NCBI GenBank assembly: GCA_965228425.1
Contig: OZ245815.1
Coordinates: 186,001-250,000, forward strand
Length of the DNA stretch: 64,000 nucleotides
Direction: 5' to 3'
Source of the DNA: JAJFJD01 sp965228425
GTDB lineage: Bacteria; Pseudomonadota; Alphaproteobacteria; UBA8366
The notes below the pieces were generated by a model. It saw only the letters and a list, made by a program, of their open reading frames with translations. It was not told the origin of the DNA and searched no databases. A program made the translations under genes and the position numbers. How positions within the stretch are numbered: position 1 is the stretch's first letter; each line of letters begins with the position of its first letter. Below, one piece after another: positions 44,636-55,091 of the stretch.

Positions 44636-45388
44636 ATGACCGATGACGACGCCACCATACCAGCCGAGGAAACCTGCCGGATTCTGGTGCGCAACGCCCG
44701 CACCGCCGCCTTGGCCACGGCCGACCGCGCCAATGACTCCTGGCCCTACGCCTCACTGGTCGAGACGGCCTGCGACCACGCGGGCCAGCCGATTCTGCTG
44801 CTGTCGGATCTTGCGGACCACACGAAGAATTTTGCCGCCGATCCGCGGGTTTCGCTGCTGTTCGACGGCACCATCGGGCTGGCCGCCCCGCTGACCGGCG
44901 CCCGGGCAACCCTGCAGGGCCGGATCGAGCGTGTCGGCGACGATGCCACCGCCCTGCGGCAGCGCTATCTGGCGCGCCATCCGGGGGCCGCCGATTATGC
45001 CGGTTTCGGGGATTTCAATTTTTATCGGGTGGCGCCCGAACGGTTTCATCTGGTCGCCGGGTTCGGCCGCATCCATTGGATCGACGCCGACGCCGTGCTG
45101 TTCGATACGGCTGATACGGCGGCACTGGCCGACCACGAGCGGGACATCGTCGACCACATGAACGCCGATCACGCCGATGCGGTCGATCTGTACGCCGCGA
45201 TGCTGACGGCGTCGCCGGGCAACGGGTGGCGAATGACCGGAATCGACCCGGAAGGCGCTGATTTGGGGCGCGATGGCCGGAGTCTCAGGCTGCCGTTCGA
45301 CCGCATCGTCCGCGACGCCGAGTCGGCCCGCGCCATGCTGGTGCGCCTGGTCAAAACCGCTCGAAACGGTAAAAAATCGACCGATTAG
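44636..45388 (+). CDS. HugZ-like FMN/haem-binding protein with DUF2470
   Basis: This encodes 250 residues. The N-terminal half is a PNPOx-like split beta-barrel (ARTAALATADR, PYASLVE, LLLSDLADHTKN, SLLFDG, RATLQGRIERV). The C-terminal part is a DUF2470 domain with DHMNADHADAVDLYA. The combination occurs in HugZ haem oxygenases and in haem-binding proteins; enzyme activity is uncertain. Confidence 0.85.
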   Translation: MTDDDATIPAEETCRILVRNARTAALATADRANDSWPYASLVETACDHAGQPILLLSDLADHTKNFAADPRVSLLFDGTIGLAAPLTGARATLQGRIERVGDDATALRQRYLARHPGAADYAGFGDFNFYRVAPERFHLVAGFGRIHWIDADAVLFDTADTAALADHERDIVDHMNADHADAVDLYAAMLTASPGNGWRMTGIDPEGADLGRDGRSLRLPFDRIVRDAESARAMLVRLVKTARNGKKSTD

Positions 45389-45570
45389 GCAACTTAGAAC
45401 TTGTCTAAAAGTGGTAGTTGATTCCCGCCCGGATGACAGATATCAATTTGACGGAAGCATTGCGTCCGGCTCCGTAATGGCCGCGGCGCATCGAACCGGA
45501 AGCAGCGACGCCAAGAATCAATAATCGCCGGTCGGAAAGATCGGCGGCATCCTACGGGAGGACAATCGTA

Positions 45571-47163
<1,593 letters not shown>

Positions 47164-47189
47164 CAACTCGGTACGAAGCACGCAAGGCA

Positions 47190-47220
47190 GCGGCCGGTCC
47201 CTCTCGGGGCCGGCCGTTTC
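47190..47220 (+). terminator. Terminator after pckA
   Basis: CGGCCGG 47191-47197 pairs with CCGGCCG 47210-47216, with CCC/GGG inside, followed by TTTCC. It sits about 30 bases after the stop. Confidence 0.75.
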
Positions 47221-47237
47221 CGTTGCGGCGCGAGCGT

Positions 47238-47684
47238 TTATCCGAAATAGCTGGCCGACACCGCGCCGACGACGGCATAGCGCGCGCCTTTGCCGATCGC
47301 CACGAGGATCAGGAACAGCGGGAAGCGGACGCCAAGTACGCCCGCGGCGAAGGTCAGCGGGTCGCCGACGACCGGCAGCCAGGACAGCAACAACGTCCAG
47401 ACGCCGTACCGCCCGACCCATTCGGATGCCCGGTCCAAGGCCTCGGGCCCGACGGGAAACCAGCGCCGGTCGCGCCACCGCAGGCAATAGCGACCCAGCA
47501 GCCAGTTCACGACCGCGCCGAGGGTATTGCCCGCCGTTGCGATCCCGATCAACAACGCGAGATCGAAACCGTCCGCAGATATCAAAGTTGCCAGCACGGC
47601 TTCGGACGAGAGCGGCACCAACGTTGCGGCCAGGAAGGCCGTGAGAAAGAGTCCGGTGTAGCCTGCCCCGATCATGCCCTGCAC
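47238..47684 (-). CDS. YqaA/DedA-like membrane protein
   Basis: This encodes 148 residues, with four hydrophobic segments. AATLVPLSSEAVL, GNTLGAVVNWLLGRY and LLSWLPVVGDPLTFAAGVL are typical of YqaA, a short DedA/SNARE-associated family of inner-membrane proteins thought to act in lipid transport. It is convergent with pckA across the terminator. Confidence 0.88.
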   Translation of the reverse strand: MQGMIGAGYTGLFLTAFLAATLVPLSSEAVLATLISADGFDLALLIGIATAGNTLGAVVNWLLGRYCLRWRDRRWFPVGPEALDRASEWVGRYGVWTLLLSWLPVVGDPLTFAAGVLGVRFPLFLILVAIGKGARYAVVGAVSASYFG

Positions 47685-47694
47685 GATACGGGGG

Positions 47695-48297
47695 TTAGCG
47701 CGGCCGGGCCGTCAGCACCAGGGCCGGTGACGGTTTCTTCAAGCCGTCTATTTTCCAGACATAGACCGGTGCGGCGGCGCGTAGGACCTCGTCGGCGTTC
47801 TGCCGGACCACCTGCGCCTCCGTCTGGATACGCAGGGTCCCACGCATCACGATCCCGCTTTTTTCAAGCTTTTCCGCGATTTGGGTGTTCGGTTTGTCGC
47901 CCGTGATCGAGATCGTGCCGTTCGGATGCCGCGCCAACGAGAGGAGTCGCGCGTTCTGGCGCACGAAATTGAACGTCTTTTCCTGCAGGATATTCCCGAC
48001 CTTCTTGTAGCGGACCCGGAAGGCCGCGTTGTCCACATATTGGACGTCCTCGAAACCACGGTCGCGCTGTAGATCCTGTTCGACCGCGGTGACGTATTTG
48101 GTCAGAGCCTCACGGGATAACTCGTTTTTTGAAATTTTCTCCAGCAACGGGACATAGACCAGCATGCCCTGGTATTGGAAATTGTAGTTGCCGTTCGCCG
48201 TGATCCGAAGGTCGGCCTTGAAATCCATCGGCAGATAACAGCCGGAAACCACGCCGACGAACAGCGCGAGAACAAGAAATCGGCGTATGCGTTTCAT
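47695..48297 (-). CDS. Putative lipoprotein of unknown function
   Basis: This encodes 200 residues. It begins with a lipoprotein signal (RRFLVLALFVGVVSGC, cysteine at residue 20), so it should be anchored to a membrane on the periplasmic side. The mature part is mixed alpha/beta with a coiled region (EALTKYVTAVEQDLQ). I recognise no family. Confidence 0.75.
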   Translation of the reverse strand: MKRIRRFLVLALFVGVVSGCYLPMDFKADLRITANGNYNFQYQGMLVYVPLLEKISKNELSREALTKYVTAVEQDLQRDRGFEDVQYVDNAAFRVRYKKVGNILQEKTFNFVRQNARLLSLARHPNGTISITGDKPNTQIAEKLEKSGIVMRGTLRIQTEAQVVRQNADEVLRAAAPVYVWKIDGLKKPSPALVLTARPR

Positions 48298-48318
48298 CGA
48301 ACCGTCGACCGCCAGCGC

Positions 48319-48981
48319 TTACGCGCCGCCGGGATTATCGGGCAGGCTAACGCCGATCAGGCAATCCCGGGTGACCAGTTGCGCCAGATCCGCTTGATCC
48401 ATGCCGTCCGTTCCTTCCGGTCGCATCGGCAGAACGAGGTAGCGCAAATCCGCGGTACTGTCGTGTACGCGTACTTCGACGTCGTCCGACAGTTTCGTTC
48501 CGAACTCCGCGAGAACCGCACGCGGTTCCCGTACGGTTCGGCTGCGGTAGGCCCGCGATTTGTACCAATCCGGCGGCGGACCAAGCAGGCCGCGCGGATA
48601 ACAGGAACACAACGTACAGACGATGACGTTATGCGTCTCCGGCGTATTTTCGACGGCGCGGATGGGTATGTCTCCGGCATCGATGCCGATGGACTCGGTC
48701 GCTTCGTTGACGTTTTCCATCAGTTTCGCCTTGAAATCCGAATCGGTCCAGGCGCGGGCGATCACGTCGGCGCCCAATGCCGGCGTCCGGGTATCCAGAT
48801 GCTCGATCTGGCGGCGCAGATCGTCCGCCGAGAAGACGCCTTTTTCGATCAACAGCTCGCCGAGCGCTTCCGCCATGACCTGATAATGACTGAAGGGCGA
48901 ATCCTCGATATCGGGCTGAAAGGTCCGGTCATGATCGTGGTCATGGTCATGGCCGTGGGTATGCTCGTGATCGTTCGTCAT
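48319..48981 (-). CDS. Nitrile hydratase alpha-type subunit (cobalt motif, His-rich head)
   Basis: This encodes 220 residues. The metal site VCTLCSC is at 121-127, with three cysteines (122, 125, 127); the Thr form is typical of cobalt enzymes. NTPETHNVI before it and YKSRAYRSRTVREPR after it match nitrile hydratase alpha and thiocyanate hydrolase gamma. An N-terminal tract of about 14 residues is nearly all His and Asp (residues 5-18), which may bind metal. The enzyme hydrates nitriles to amides, or splits thiocyanate; the split beta gene leaves both open. Confidence 0.92.
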   Translation of the reverse strand: MTNDHEHTHGHDHDHDHDRTFQPDIEDSPFSHYQVMAEALGELLIEKGVFSADDLRRQIEHLDTRTPALGADVIARAWTDSDFKAKLMENVNEATESIGIDAGDIPIRAVENTPETHNVIVCTLCSCYPRGLLGPPPDWYKSRAYRSRTVREPRAVLAEFGTKLSDDVEVRVHDSTADLRYLVLPMRPEGTDGMDQADLAQLVTRDCLIGVSLPDNPGGA

Positions 48982-48992
48982 GCCATCCCTCC

Positions 48993-49277
48993 TCAGGCCG
49001 GGTCCAGCCAGTTCTCGTAAAAGTCGACGACGGTCGTGTCCTTCGGCCCGCCCGCATAATCGGACCAGAGATCGGACTGCCGGAAGATAACGCGGTACAG
49101 CGGCAGACGCTCCGCATCGGTGATCCCGTAGGCGAGCTGCTCGGGATTCCGGTAGCTGCCGGCAATCGACTGCACCTCGCCGACCTTGCCGCGCGTGAAA
49201 TACGGCGCACGCACATGGCCCGGCGGGTAGGCTCGCCGGACACGCACGCGGTCGCCGACCGAGAAGCGCTCGCTCAT
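48993..49277 (-). CDS. Nitrile hydratase beta C-terminal-half subunit
   Basis: This encodes 94 residues from the ATG at 49277, overlapping the previous gene by four bases. It is the SH3-like barrel of the beta subunit: FSVGDRVRVRRAYPPGHVRAPYFTRGKVGEV, then YRVIFRQSDLW and a C-terminal VDFYENWLDPA. In ordinary nitrile hydratase this is fused to the domain encoded just upstream. A free C-half corresponds to the alpha subunit of thiocyanate hydrolase and to three-subunit nitrile hydratases. Confidence 0.9.
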   Translation of the reverse strand: MSERFSVGDRVRVRRAYPPGHVRAPYFTRGKVGEVQSIAGSYRNPEQLAYGITDAERLPLYRVIFRQSDLWSDYAGGPKDTTVVDFYENWLDPA

Positions 49278-49597
49278 GACTTGCGCGCCTCCGTCCAGCG
49301 TTCCTCGACCTCGGCCATCTTGCGGCCGAGTTCGTCGACGCTGATCACTTTCTTCTGCAGCAGAACGTTCGAGATTGCCGCGCACCAGCGCTCGTAGTAG
49401 CCGAGGTCGTCGTAGACACCGGGCCCGAGGTCTTCGATATTGCGGCGCATCTCGTCGGTCCGCAGCAATTCGCGCTGGCCGCAAAGCATGCGAATCGCGT
49501 CCATCCGCTTTTCCCACGGTTCGTTCTCATGCCCTTCGGTCGGGACCGGGCCGGCATCCTGCCCACCCATGTCATGTACGCGTCTTGGTCCGGTCAT
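49274..49597 (-). CDS. Nitrile hydratase beta N-terminal-half subunit
   Basis: This encodes 107 residues. It begins with RVHDMGGQDAGPVP and continues NEPWEKRMDAIRML, DLGYYERWCAAISNVLLQKKVISVDEL, the helical N-domain of the nitrile hydratase beta chain, and resembles the small activator proteins derived from it. Order on the strand is N-half, C-half, alpha, the same as the scnB-scnA-scnC order of thiocyanate hydrolase. Confidence 0.88.
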   Translation of the reverse strand: MTGPRRVHDMGGQDAGPVPTEGHENEPWEKRMDAIRMLCGQRELLRTDEMRRNIEDLGPGVYDDLGYYERWCAAISNVLLQKKVISVDELGRKMAEVEERWTEARKS

Positions 49598-49658
49598 ATT
49601 GGAAATCTCCGCATGATCCGCCTCAGTATGGAGCGGCCCGCTGGTCCAGGCAACCCGC

Positions 49659-50282
49659 CTAAACCAGTGGATTCATGCAATGTTCGCGATAGGCCGGGCG
49701 ATCCTGCAAGCGCGCGTACCAGGCCTCCAGATGCGGCATCGCCGGACGGTCGTCGACCAGCGAGAACCAGCGGAAGGCATGGACGCCGACCGGCATGTCA
49801 CCGAGCGTAAAATCGCTGCCGGCGACGTAGTCGGTCTTGGCGAGCTGCTTGTCGAGAATGCCCCACACCTTATGACCCAGCTTGATCGCCGCCTCGATGG
49901 CGGCCATGTCGCGGTCGGCCTCGGGCGTCCGCACGAGGCCCCAGAAGATCGGCGTGATCTGCGGTCCGACGGCCGACAATTGCCAGTCCATCCATTTGTC
50001 CGCGGCGGCCCGCGCGTGCAGATCGTCAGGCCAGATCGACGCGCCGGGGGCGTATTTCGCCGCAAGATATCGCATGATCGCGTTCGATTCCCACAAGGTC
50101 AGGCCGTCGTCCTCGATGGTCGGCACCAGACCGTTCGGGTTCTTCTCGAGATATTCCGGCTGATCATTGCCGCCGAACGGCCCGCCGATATCCTCGCGGT
50201 CGTATTCGATGCCCAGTTCGCCGCACAGCCACAGCACTTCCATGACGTTGGACGAGGTCTTGCGCCCCAAGATTTTCAACAT
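49659..50282 (-). CDS. Glutathione S-transferase family protein
   Basis: This encodes 207 residues from the ATG at 50282. The N-terminal thioredoxin-like domain has RKTSSNVMEVLW as the glutathione site, NPNGLVPTIED with the cis-proline, and WESNAIMRYLAAKY. The all-helical C-domain ends DRPAYREHCM. It may detoxify electrophiles. It is in the same direction as the nitrile hydratase genes, 62 bases upstream. Confidence 0.92.
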   Translation of the reverse strand: MLKILGRKTSSNVMEVLWLCGELGIEYDREDIGGPFGGNDQPEYLEKNPNGLVPTIEDDGLTLWESNAIMRYLAAKYAPGASIWPDDLHARAAADKWMDWQLSAVGPQITPIFWGLVRTPEADRDMAAIEAAIKLGHKVWGILDKQLAKTDYVAGSDFTLGDMPVGVHAFRWFSLVDDRPAMPHLEAWYARLQDRPAYREHCMNPLV

Positions 50283-50328
50283 GCTTCGCTCCCTTCCATA
50301 ACGTGCAAATTTGGTGTCGTCGGTCTTA

Positions 50329-51399
50329 CTAGGCCGCCATGCCGGCCACGTCGCTGCGCGACAGGCCGACCGATTCGGCGGCCGCCAGGATCTCTTCCCA
50401 CGTCGCGTCGTCGATCGGCACGCCATTGGCTTCGCGTTCCGCCCGGGTCGCCCGTTCCGGGTCGCCCGGCACCAGCACCGGCTCGGCCGGGTTCTGCGGC
50501 GGCGACGCCTTCACATGCGCGATCGTGGCGTCGACCTCCGCCTTGTAGAAGGCGTCGTCGACCATGCGGCGCGGGTCGAAGATGATCGCCAGCATGCCGT
50601 TCAGGATGGTGTCGTCCTTGCGTTGGGTCTCCGCCCGCATCGTCTGTCCGCCGCTCAACACGCCGGCCAGCATCTCAGCCATCAGCGCCATGCCGTACCC
50701 TTTGTGTTCGCCGAAGGGCAGGGCCGCGCCGAAGGGCGGGGTGTACATCACGTTGGGATCGGTCGTCGGCCGGCCCTCCGCATCGATCAAGGCGCCTTCC
50801 TGCATCTGTTCGCCCTTGTTCTTGGCGACCCGCACCTTGCCCATCGCGACCACGCTGGTCGCCATGTCGAGCAATGTGGTGGGGTTGTTGTCGGTTGCCG
50901 GCATGATGCAGGTATAGGGATTGGTGGCGTAGCGCGCGTCGCCGCCCCGGAAGGGCGCGACCAGCGGCTTGTGCCCGATCACGTTGACGTAGTGCATCGA
51001 GATCATGCCGGCCTCGGCCGCTTGCTCGGCCCAGGCGCCGATCCGGCAGAGATGGAAGCTGTTGCGCAGGGACAGGATGCAGACGCCGTGTTCCCGCGCC
51101 CGCTCGATCCCCAGCGCCATCGCCTCGCCGCCGATGACCTGACCGTAGCCGGTCTGGCCGTCGAGCACGAGGATCGTGCCCTCGTCCTTCACCACTTTGA
51201 CATGCTGGTTCATCGCCAACTGTCCGGTCAGCGCGCAGGAAATGTAGCGCGGCAGCATGCCGACCCCGTGGCTGTCATGGCCGGTCAGGTTGGCATAGAC
51301 AAGATTGTCGGCCACCAACGCCGGCTCGTCGCCGGTGCTGCCCGCGGCCGTGCAGATCGCGCGCACGACGGCGCGCAGTTTGTCGTGCTGAATCAGCAT
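50329..51399 (-). CDS. Ldh-family NAD(P)-dependent oxidoreductase
   Basis: This encodes 356 residues from the ATG at 51399 with AAGGAAA upstream. It belongs to the malate/L-lactate/ureidoglycolate dehydrogenase group with an unusual NAD-binding fold: GHDSHGVGMLPRYI, GYGQVIGGEAM, NSFHLCRIGAWAEQAAEAGMISM, DMATSVVAMGKV and GEHKGYGMALMAEMLAGVLSGG. The substrate cannot be told. Confidence 0.92.
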   Translation of the reverse strand: MLIQHDKLRAVVRAICTAAGSTGDEPALVADNLVYANLTGHDSHGVGMLPRYISCALTGQLAMNQHVKVVKDEGTILVLDGQTGYGQVIGGEAMALGIERAREHGVCILSLRNSFHLCRIGAWAEQAAEAGMISMHYVNVIGHKPLVAPFRGGDARYATNPYTCIMPATDNNPTTLLDMATSVVAMGKVRVAKNKGEQMQEGALIDAEGRPTTDPNVMYTPPFGAALPFGEHKGYGMALMAEMLAGVLSGGQTMRAETQRKDDTILNGMLAIIFDPRRMVDDAFYKAEVDATIAHVKASPPQNPAEPVLVPGDPERATRAEREANGVPIDDATWEEILAAAESVGLSRSDVAGMAA

Positions 51400-51469
51400 G
51401 ATGTTTCCTTCCTCAGACGGCGTCCCGCTTGCCGCGGGGTTCTTGGTTTTAGTGGTTTCCGGCGATGCG

Positions 51470-54259
51470 TCAGTGGGCCTGATCCCAGTTATCGCCGATC
51501 CCGGCATCCACGACCAGCGGCACGTCGAGGGCGACCGCCGGCTCCGCGGCCCCGCCCATCACGTCCTTCACGGCGGCGACGGTATCGTCGATCTCGGCTT
51601 CGGGCACTTCGAAAATCAATTCGTCATGCACCTGCAGCAGCATGTCGGCACCGAGCTTTTTCTTGTCCAGCGCCGCCGGCACCCGGATCATCGCGCGCTT
51701 GATGATATCCGCCGCCGTCCCCTGGATCGGCGCGTTGATCGCCTGCCGTTCCGCGTAGTTCCGGCGCATCGGGTTCTTATCGACGATACCCGGCAAATGA
51801 ATGCGGCGGCCGAACAGCGTGGTCACCATGCCGGTCGTGCGGCATTCCTCGCGCGCGCGTTCCATATAATCCTTGATGCCGGGGTAGCGCTCGAAATAGG
51901 TCTCGATATAGTCGCGCGCCTCCTTCTGCGCGATGCCGAGCTGACGCGCCAACCCAAAGGCGCTGATGCCGTAGATGATGCCGAAGTTGATCGCCTTGGC
52001 CTGGCGACGCACGAGCGGGTCCATCCCCTCCATCGGCACGTCGAAGACCTGCGATGCGGTCAGCGCGTGGATATCCGCGCCGTCCCGGAAGGCGTCGACC
52101 AGCGACTGAATCCCCGCCATATGCGCCAGAACCCGCAGTTCGATCTGGCTGTAGTCGAAGGACACCAGCTTGCAGCCGTCGCGCGCGATGAACGCCTGCC
52201 GGATCTTGCGGCCTTCCTCGCTCCGCACCGGGATGTTCTGCAGATTGGGGTCGGTCGACGCGAGCCGGCCGGTCTGCGCCCCGGCCATCGCATAGGAGGT
52301 GTGGATACGCTTGGTGTTCGGATTGATCTCCTCGACCAGCTTGTCGGTATAGGTGCTTTTCAGCTTGGAAATCTGCCGCCAGTCGAGCACCCGCTTCGGC
52401 AGGTCGTGCCCCGCGGCGGCCAAGCCTTCCAGCACATCCTGATCGGTTTTGTATGCCCCCGTCTTGGTCTTCTTGGCGCCGGGCAGGCCCATCTTGTCGA
52501 ACAGGATTTCGCCGAGCTGTTTCGGCGAGCCGATGTTGAAGTCCTCGCCGGCGAGCGTGCGGATTTCGTCTTCGAGACCGCCCATGCGCTGCGCGAAATC
52601 GCGGCTCAGCCCGCGCAGAATCTCGGGATCGACCAGCACGCCCTTGCGCTCGAGCGTGGACAGGACCGAGATCAGCGGCCGCTCGATGGTCTCGTAGACG
52701 GTGGCCATGCGTTCGGTGACGAGCCGCGGCTTCAGCGTCTTGTGCAGCCGCAGCGTGATGTCCGCATCCTCCGCCGCGTAGCCGCAGGCCTTGTCGAGCG
52801 GCACGTAGTCGAAGGTCACCTGCGACTTGCCGCTGCCGACCACGTCCTTGTATTTCACCGTGGTCATGCCGAGATGGCGGTCGGCCAATTCGTCCATGCC
52901 GTGCTTGTTAGCCCCGCCGTCCAGCACGAAGGACAGCAGCATCGTGTCGTCGACGGGCGCCACCTCGACCCCGTGCTGGGCGAGGATCAGCGCATCGTAT
53001 TTGATGTTCTGCCCGATCTTCAGCACCGACGGGTCCTCGAGCAGCGGTTTCAACATGTCGATCGCGCGCTTGAGGCGGATTTGTTCAGGAGCGCCGTCCT
53101 CCGACTCCGCATCGCCGCCGCCCGCGAGATCGAGCGCGCCCTGCCCGTTCGGATTGCGGTGGGCAACCGGGATGTAGCACGCCTTGCCCGGCGTCACCGA
53201 CAGCGAAATGCCGACCAGTTCGGCCACGGTCGCGTTCAACGAGGTCGTCTCGGTGTCGACCGCGACGAAGCCGGCATCGGTCGCCGTCTCGATCCAGGCC
53301 GCCAGCGCCTTTTCGTCCTGCACCAACTCGTACTCGACCTCGTCCGGCGGCGTGTCTTCCTCGTCGGTGGATTCGATGCCGAGGCTGCTTTCGACCCGCG
53401 ACACGATCGACTTGAAGCCCTGTTCCTGCAGGAAAGGAATCAGTGCCTCGGGGTCGGGCTCGCGCCGGCCGAAGCTGTCCAGCCCGGCCTCGACCGGAAC
53501 GTCGTCGCGCAGCTGCACCAGTTGGCGGGAAATCCGCGCCAGTTCGGCATTCTCGATCAGATTCTGCCGTCGTTTCGGCTGCTTGATCTCTTCGGCGCGA
53601 TCGAGCAGCGACTCGAGGTCGCCGTATTCGGTCAGCAGCTGCGCCGCCGTCTTGACGCCGATGCCCGGCACGCCGGGCACGTTGTCGCTCGAGTCGCCGG
53701 CCAGCGCCTGCACCTCGACCACCTTTTCGGGCCCGAGGCCGAATTTCTCGACCACCTCGTCATGGCCGATCACCTTGTTCTTCATGGCGTCGAACATGGA
53801 AACGTTGTCGGTGACCAATTGCATCAGGTCCTTGTCCGACGACACGATGGTGACCTCGGCGCCCGCTTCGGTCGCCTGCTTGGCATAGGTCGCGATGATG
53901 TCGTCCGCCTCGTAACCGGGTATCTCGATCGCCGGGACGTTGAACGCCGAGACCGTGGCCTTCACCAGGTCGAATTGCGGCACCAATTCCTCCGGCGGCG
54001 GCGGACGGTTCGCTTTGTAGTCGGCATAGATATCGTTGCGGAAGGTTTTGCGCGCCGCGTCGAAAATGACCGCGAGGCAGTCCGCGTCGGTATCGGTCAG
54101 GATCTTCATCAGCATCTGCGTAAAGCCGTAGACCGCGTTCACGGGCGTGCCGTCGGGGCGGGTCAGCGGGCGCACCGCGTGGAAGGCGCGGAAGATGAAG
54201 CCCGATCCGTCGATCAGGTAGACATGCTGGGGCGCGGACGTCTCGGTTGACTTTGGCAT
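51470..54259 (-). CDS. polA: DNA polymerase I
   Basis: This encodes 929 residues. The 5' nuclease domain (1-290) has YLIDGSGFIFRAFHA and PGYEADDIIATYA; the 3' exonuclease domain (about 325-530) keeps FVAVDTETTSL and GQNIKYDALI; the polymerase domain has SFDYSQIELRVLAH, RRQAKAINFGIIYGISAFGLA and LQVHDELIFE. It fills gaps in repair and Okazaki fragment processing. All sites look intact. A long antisense frame (51398-54250) is a codon-bias artefact. Confidence 0.98.
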   Translation of the reverse strand: MPKSTETSAPQHVYLIDGSGFIFRAFHAVRPLTRPDGTPVNAVYGFTQMLMKILTDTDADCLAVIFDAARKTFRNDIYADYKANRPPPPEELVPQFDLVKATVSAFNVPAIEIPGYEADDIIATYAKQATEAGAEVTIVSSDKDLMQLVTDNVSMFDAMKNKVIGHDEVVEKFGLGPEKVVEVQALAGDSSDNVPGVPGIGVKTAAQLLTEYGDLESLLDRAEEIKQPKRRQNLIENAELARISRQLVQLRDDVPVEAGLDSFGRREPDPEALIPFLQEQGFKSIVSRVESSLGIESTDEEDTPPDEVEYELVQDEKALAAWIETATDAGFVAVDTETTSLNATVAELVGISLSVTPGKACYIPVAHRNPNGQGALDLAGGGDAESEDGAPEQIRLKRAIDMLKPLLEDPSVLKIGQNIKYDALILAQHGVEVAPVDDTMLLSFVLDGGANKHGMDELADRHLGMTTVKYKDVVGSGKSQVTFDYVPLDKACGYAAEDADITLRLHKTLKPRLVTERMATVYETIERPLISVLSTLERKGVLVDPEILRGLSRDFAQRMGGLEDEIRTLAGEDFNIGSPKQLGEILFDKMGLPGAKKTKTGAYKTDQDVLEGLAAAGHDLPKRVLDWRQISKLKSTYTDKLVEEINPNTKRIHTSYAMAGAQTGRLASTDPNLQNIPVRSEEGRKIRQAFIARDGCKLVSFDYSQIELRVLAHMAGIQSLVDAFRDGADIHALTASQVFDVPMEGMDPLVRRQAKAINFGIIYGISAFGLARQLGIAQKEARDYIETYFERYPGIKDYMERAREECRTTGMVTTLFGRRIHLPGIVDKNPMRRNYAERQAINAPIQGTAADIIKRAMIRVPAALDKKKLGADMLLQVHDELIFEVPEAEIDDTVAAVKDVMGGAAEPAVALDVPLVVDAGIGDNWDQAH

Positions 54260-54377
54260 GCGGACTCACACAAGAAAGGATGAAGCGATCAGGATGCCGG
54301 ATCGCATCCCGGGCGGCAAGACATCCCGTCGCGCGGCCGGCCGAATCCAGGAACACTCACCGCAGGAAGCGAACCCC

Positions 54378-54770
54378 ATGACCATCACCGAAATGATTCC
54401 GCTGCTCAACGTCGAGAACGCCGACCGCAGCATCGCCTTCTATCGCGACGCGCTGGGCTTCGACGTGGTGCAGACATTCGAGGCCGAGGGTGCCACGGTC
54501 TGGGCGATGCTCACCAGCGGCGGCACCAAACTGATGATCAACCAGCCGGATCACGCCGACAGCACGGCGCGGCGCACCGCGGCCAGTTATGGCGGCGTGG
54601 TGTTGTATTGCCATGTCGAGTCGGCGCGCGACCGGCACGCGGACCTTGCGGCGCGCGGCGTCGCCGTCGGGGATATCAGCATCGAAGCCTACGGTATGGA
54701 GGAGTTCCTGCTGCGCGACCCCGACGGCTATGAGATCGCCATCGGCAGCCGGCTGACGCAGCTCGCCTGA
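54378..54770 (+). CDS. VOC-family (glyoxalase-like) protein
   Basis: This encodes 130 residues from the ATG at 54378, divergent from polA. It has the paired beta-alpha-beta units of the vicinal oxygen chelate fold: VENADRSIAFYRDALGFDVV, then LYCHVESARDRHADLAARGV and FLLRDPDGYEIAI, the last with a metal-ligand glutamate. Possible roles are dioxygenase, lyase or antibiotic resistance; none can be chosen. Confidence 0.88.
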   Translation: MTITEMIPLLNVENADRSIAFYRDALGFDVVQTFEAEGATVWAMLTSGGTKLMINQPDHADSTARRTAASYGGVVLYCHVESARDRHADLAARGVAVGDISIEAYGMEEFLLRDPDGYEIAIGSRLTQLA

Positions 54771-54775
54771 ATTGC

Positions 54776-54991
54776 TTAATGCGCGGCGGCGGCTTTCGCG
54801 CCCTTCTTCAGGACGAAGCGGCGGCCGCAATAGGGACAGTCGACCTCTTTCTTCTCACCCATGTTGAGAAAGACACGGGGATGGCCAAGCGCCCCGCCGC
54901 CGCCGTCGCAGGACACCTGCGGGCTATCGACCTCGACCGTTTCTACCGGTTCCATGGCAGCGCGCCCTCCTTGCGCAAATGTGATAGGCAT
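54776..54991 (-). CDS. NDUFS6-like zinc-finger protein
   Basis: This encodes 71 residues (59 from the ATG at 54955). VSCDGGGGALGHPRVFLNM and VDCPYCGRRFVL form the C-H-C-C zinc site of the NDUFS6/complex I accessory family. In mitochondria the homologue is a complex I assembly subunit; alphaproteobacteria keep this gene. Confidence 0.9.
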   Translation of the reverse strand: MPITFAQGGRAAMEPVETVEVDSPQVSCDGGGGALGHPRVFLNMGEKKEVDCPYCGRRFVLKKGAKAAAAH

Positions 54992-55091
54992 TTCCGCCGC
55001 CGGGCGTTGATTGACCCGCCGGCACGGCGGATGATACCGAAAGCATCGTTTCGTTCAACCATTCACATCGCGACAGGATCGATCCGTCGAC

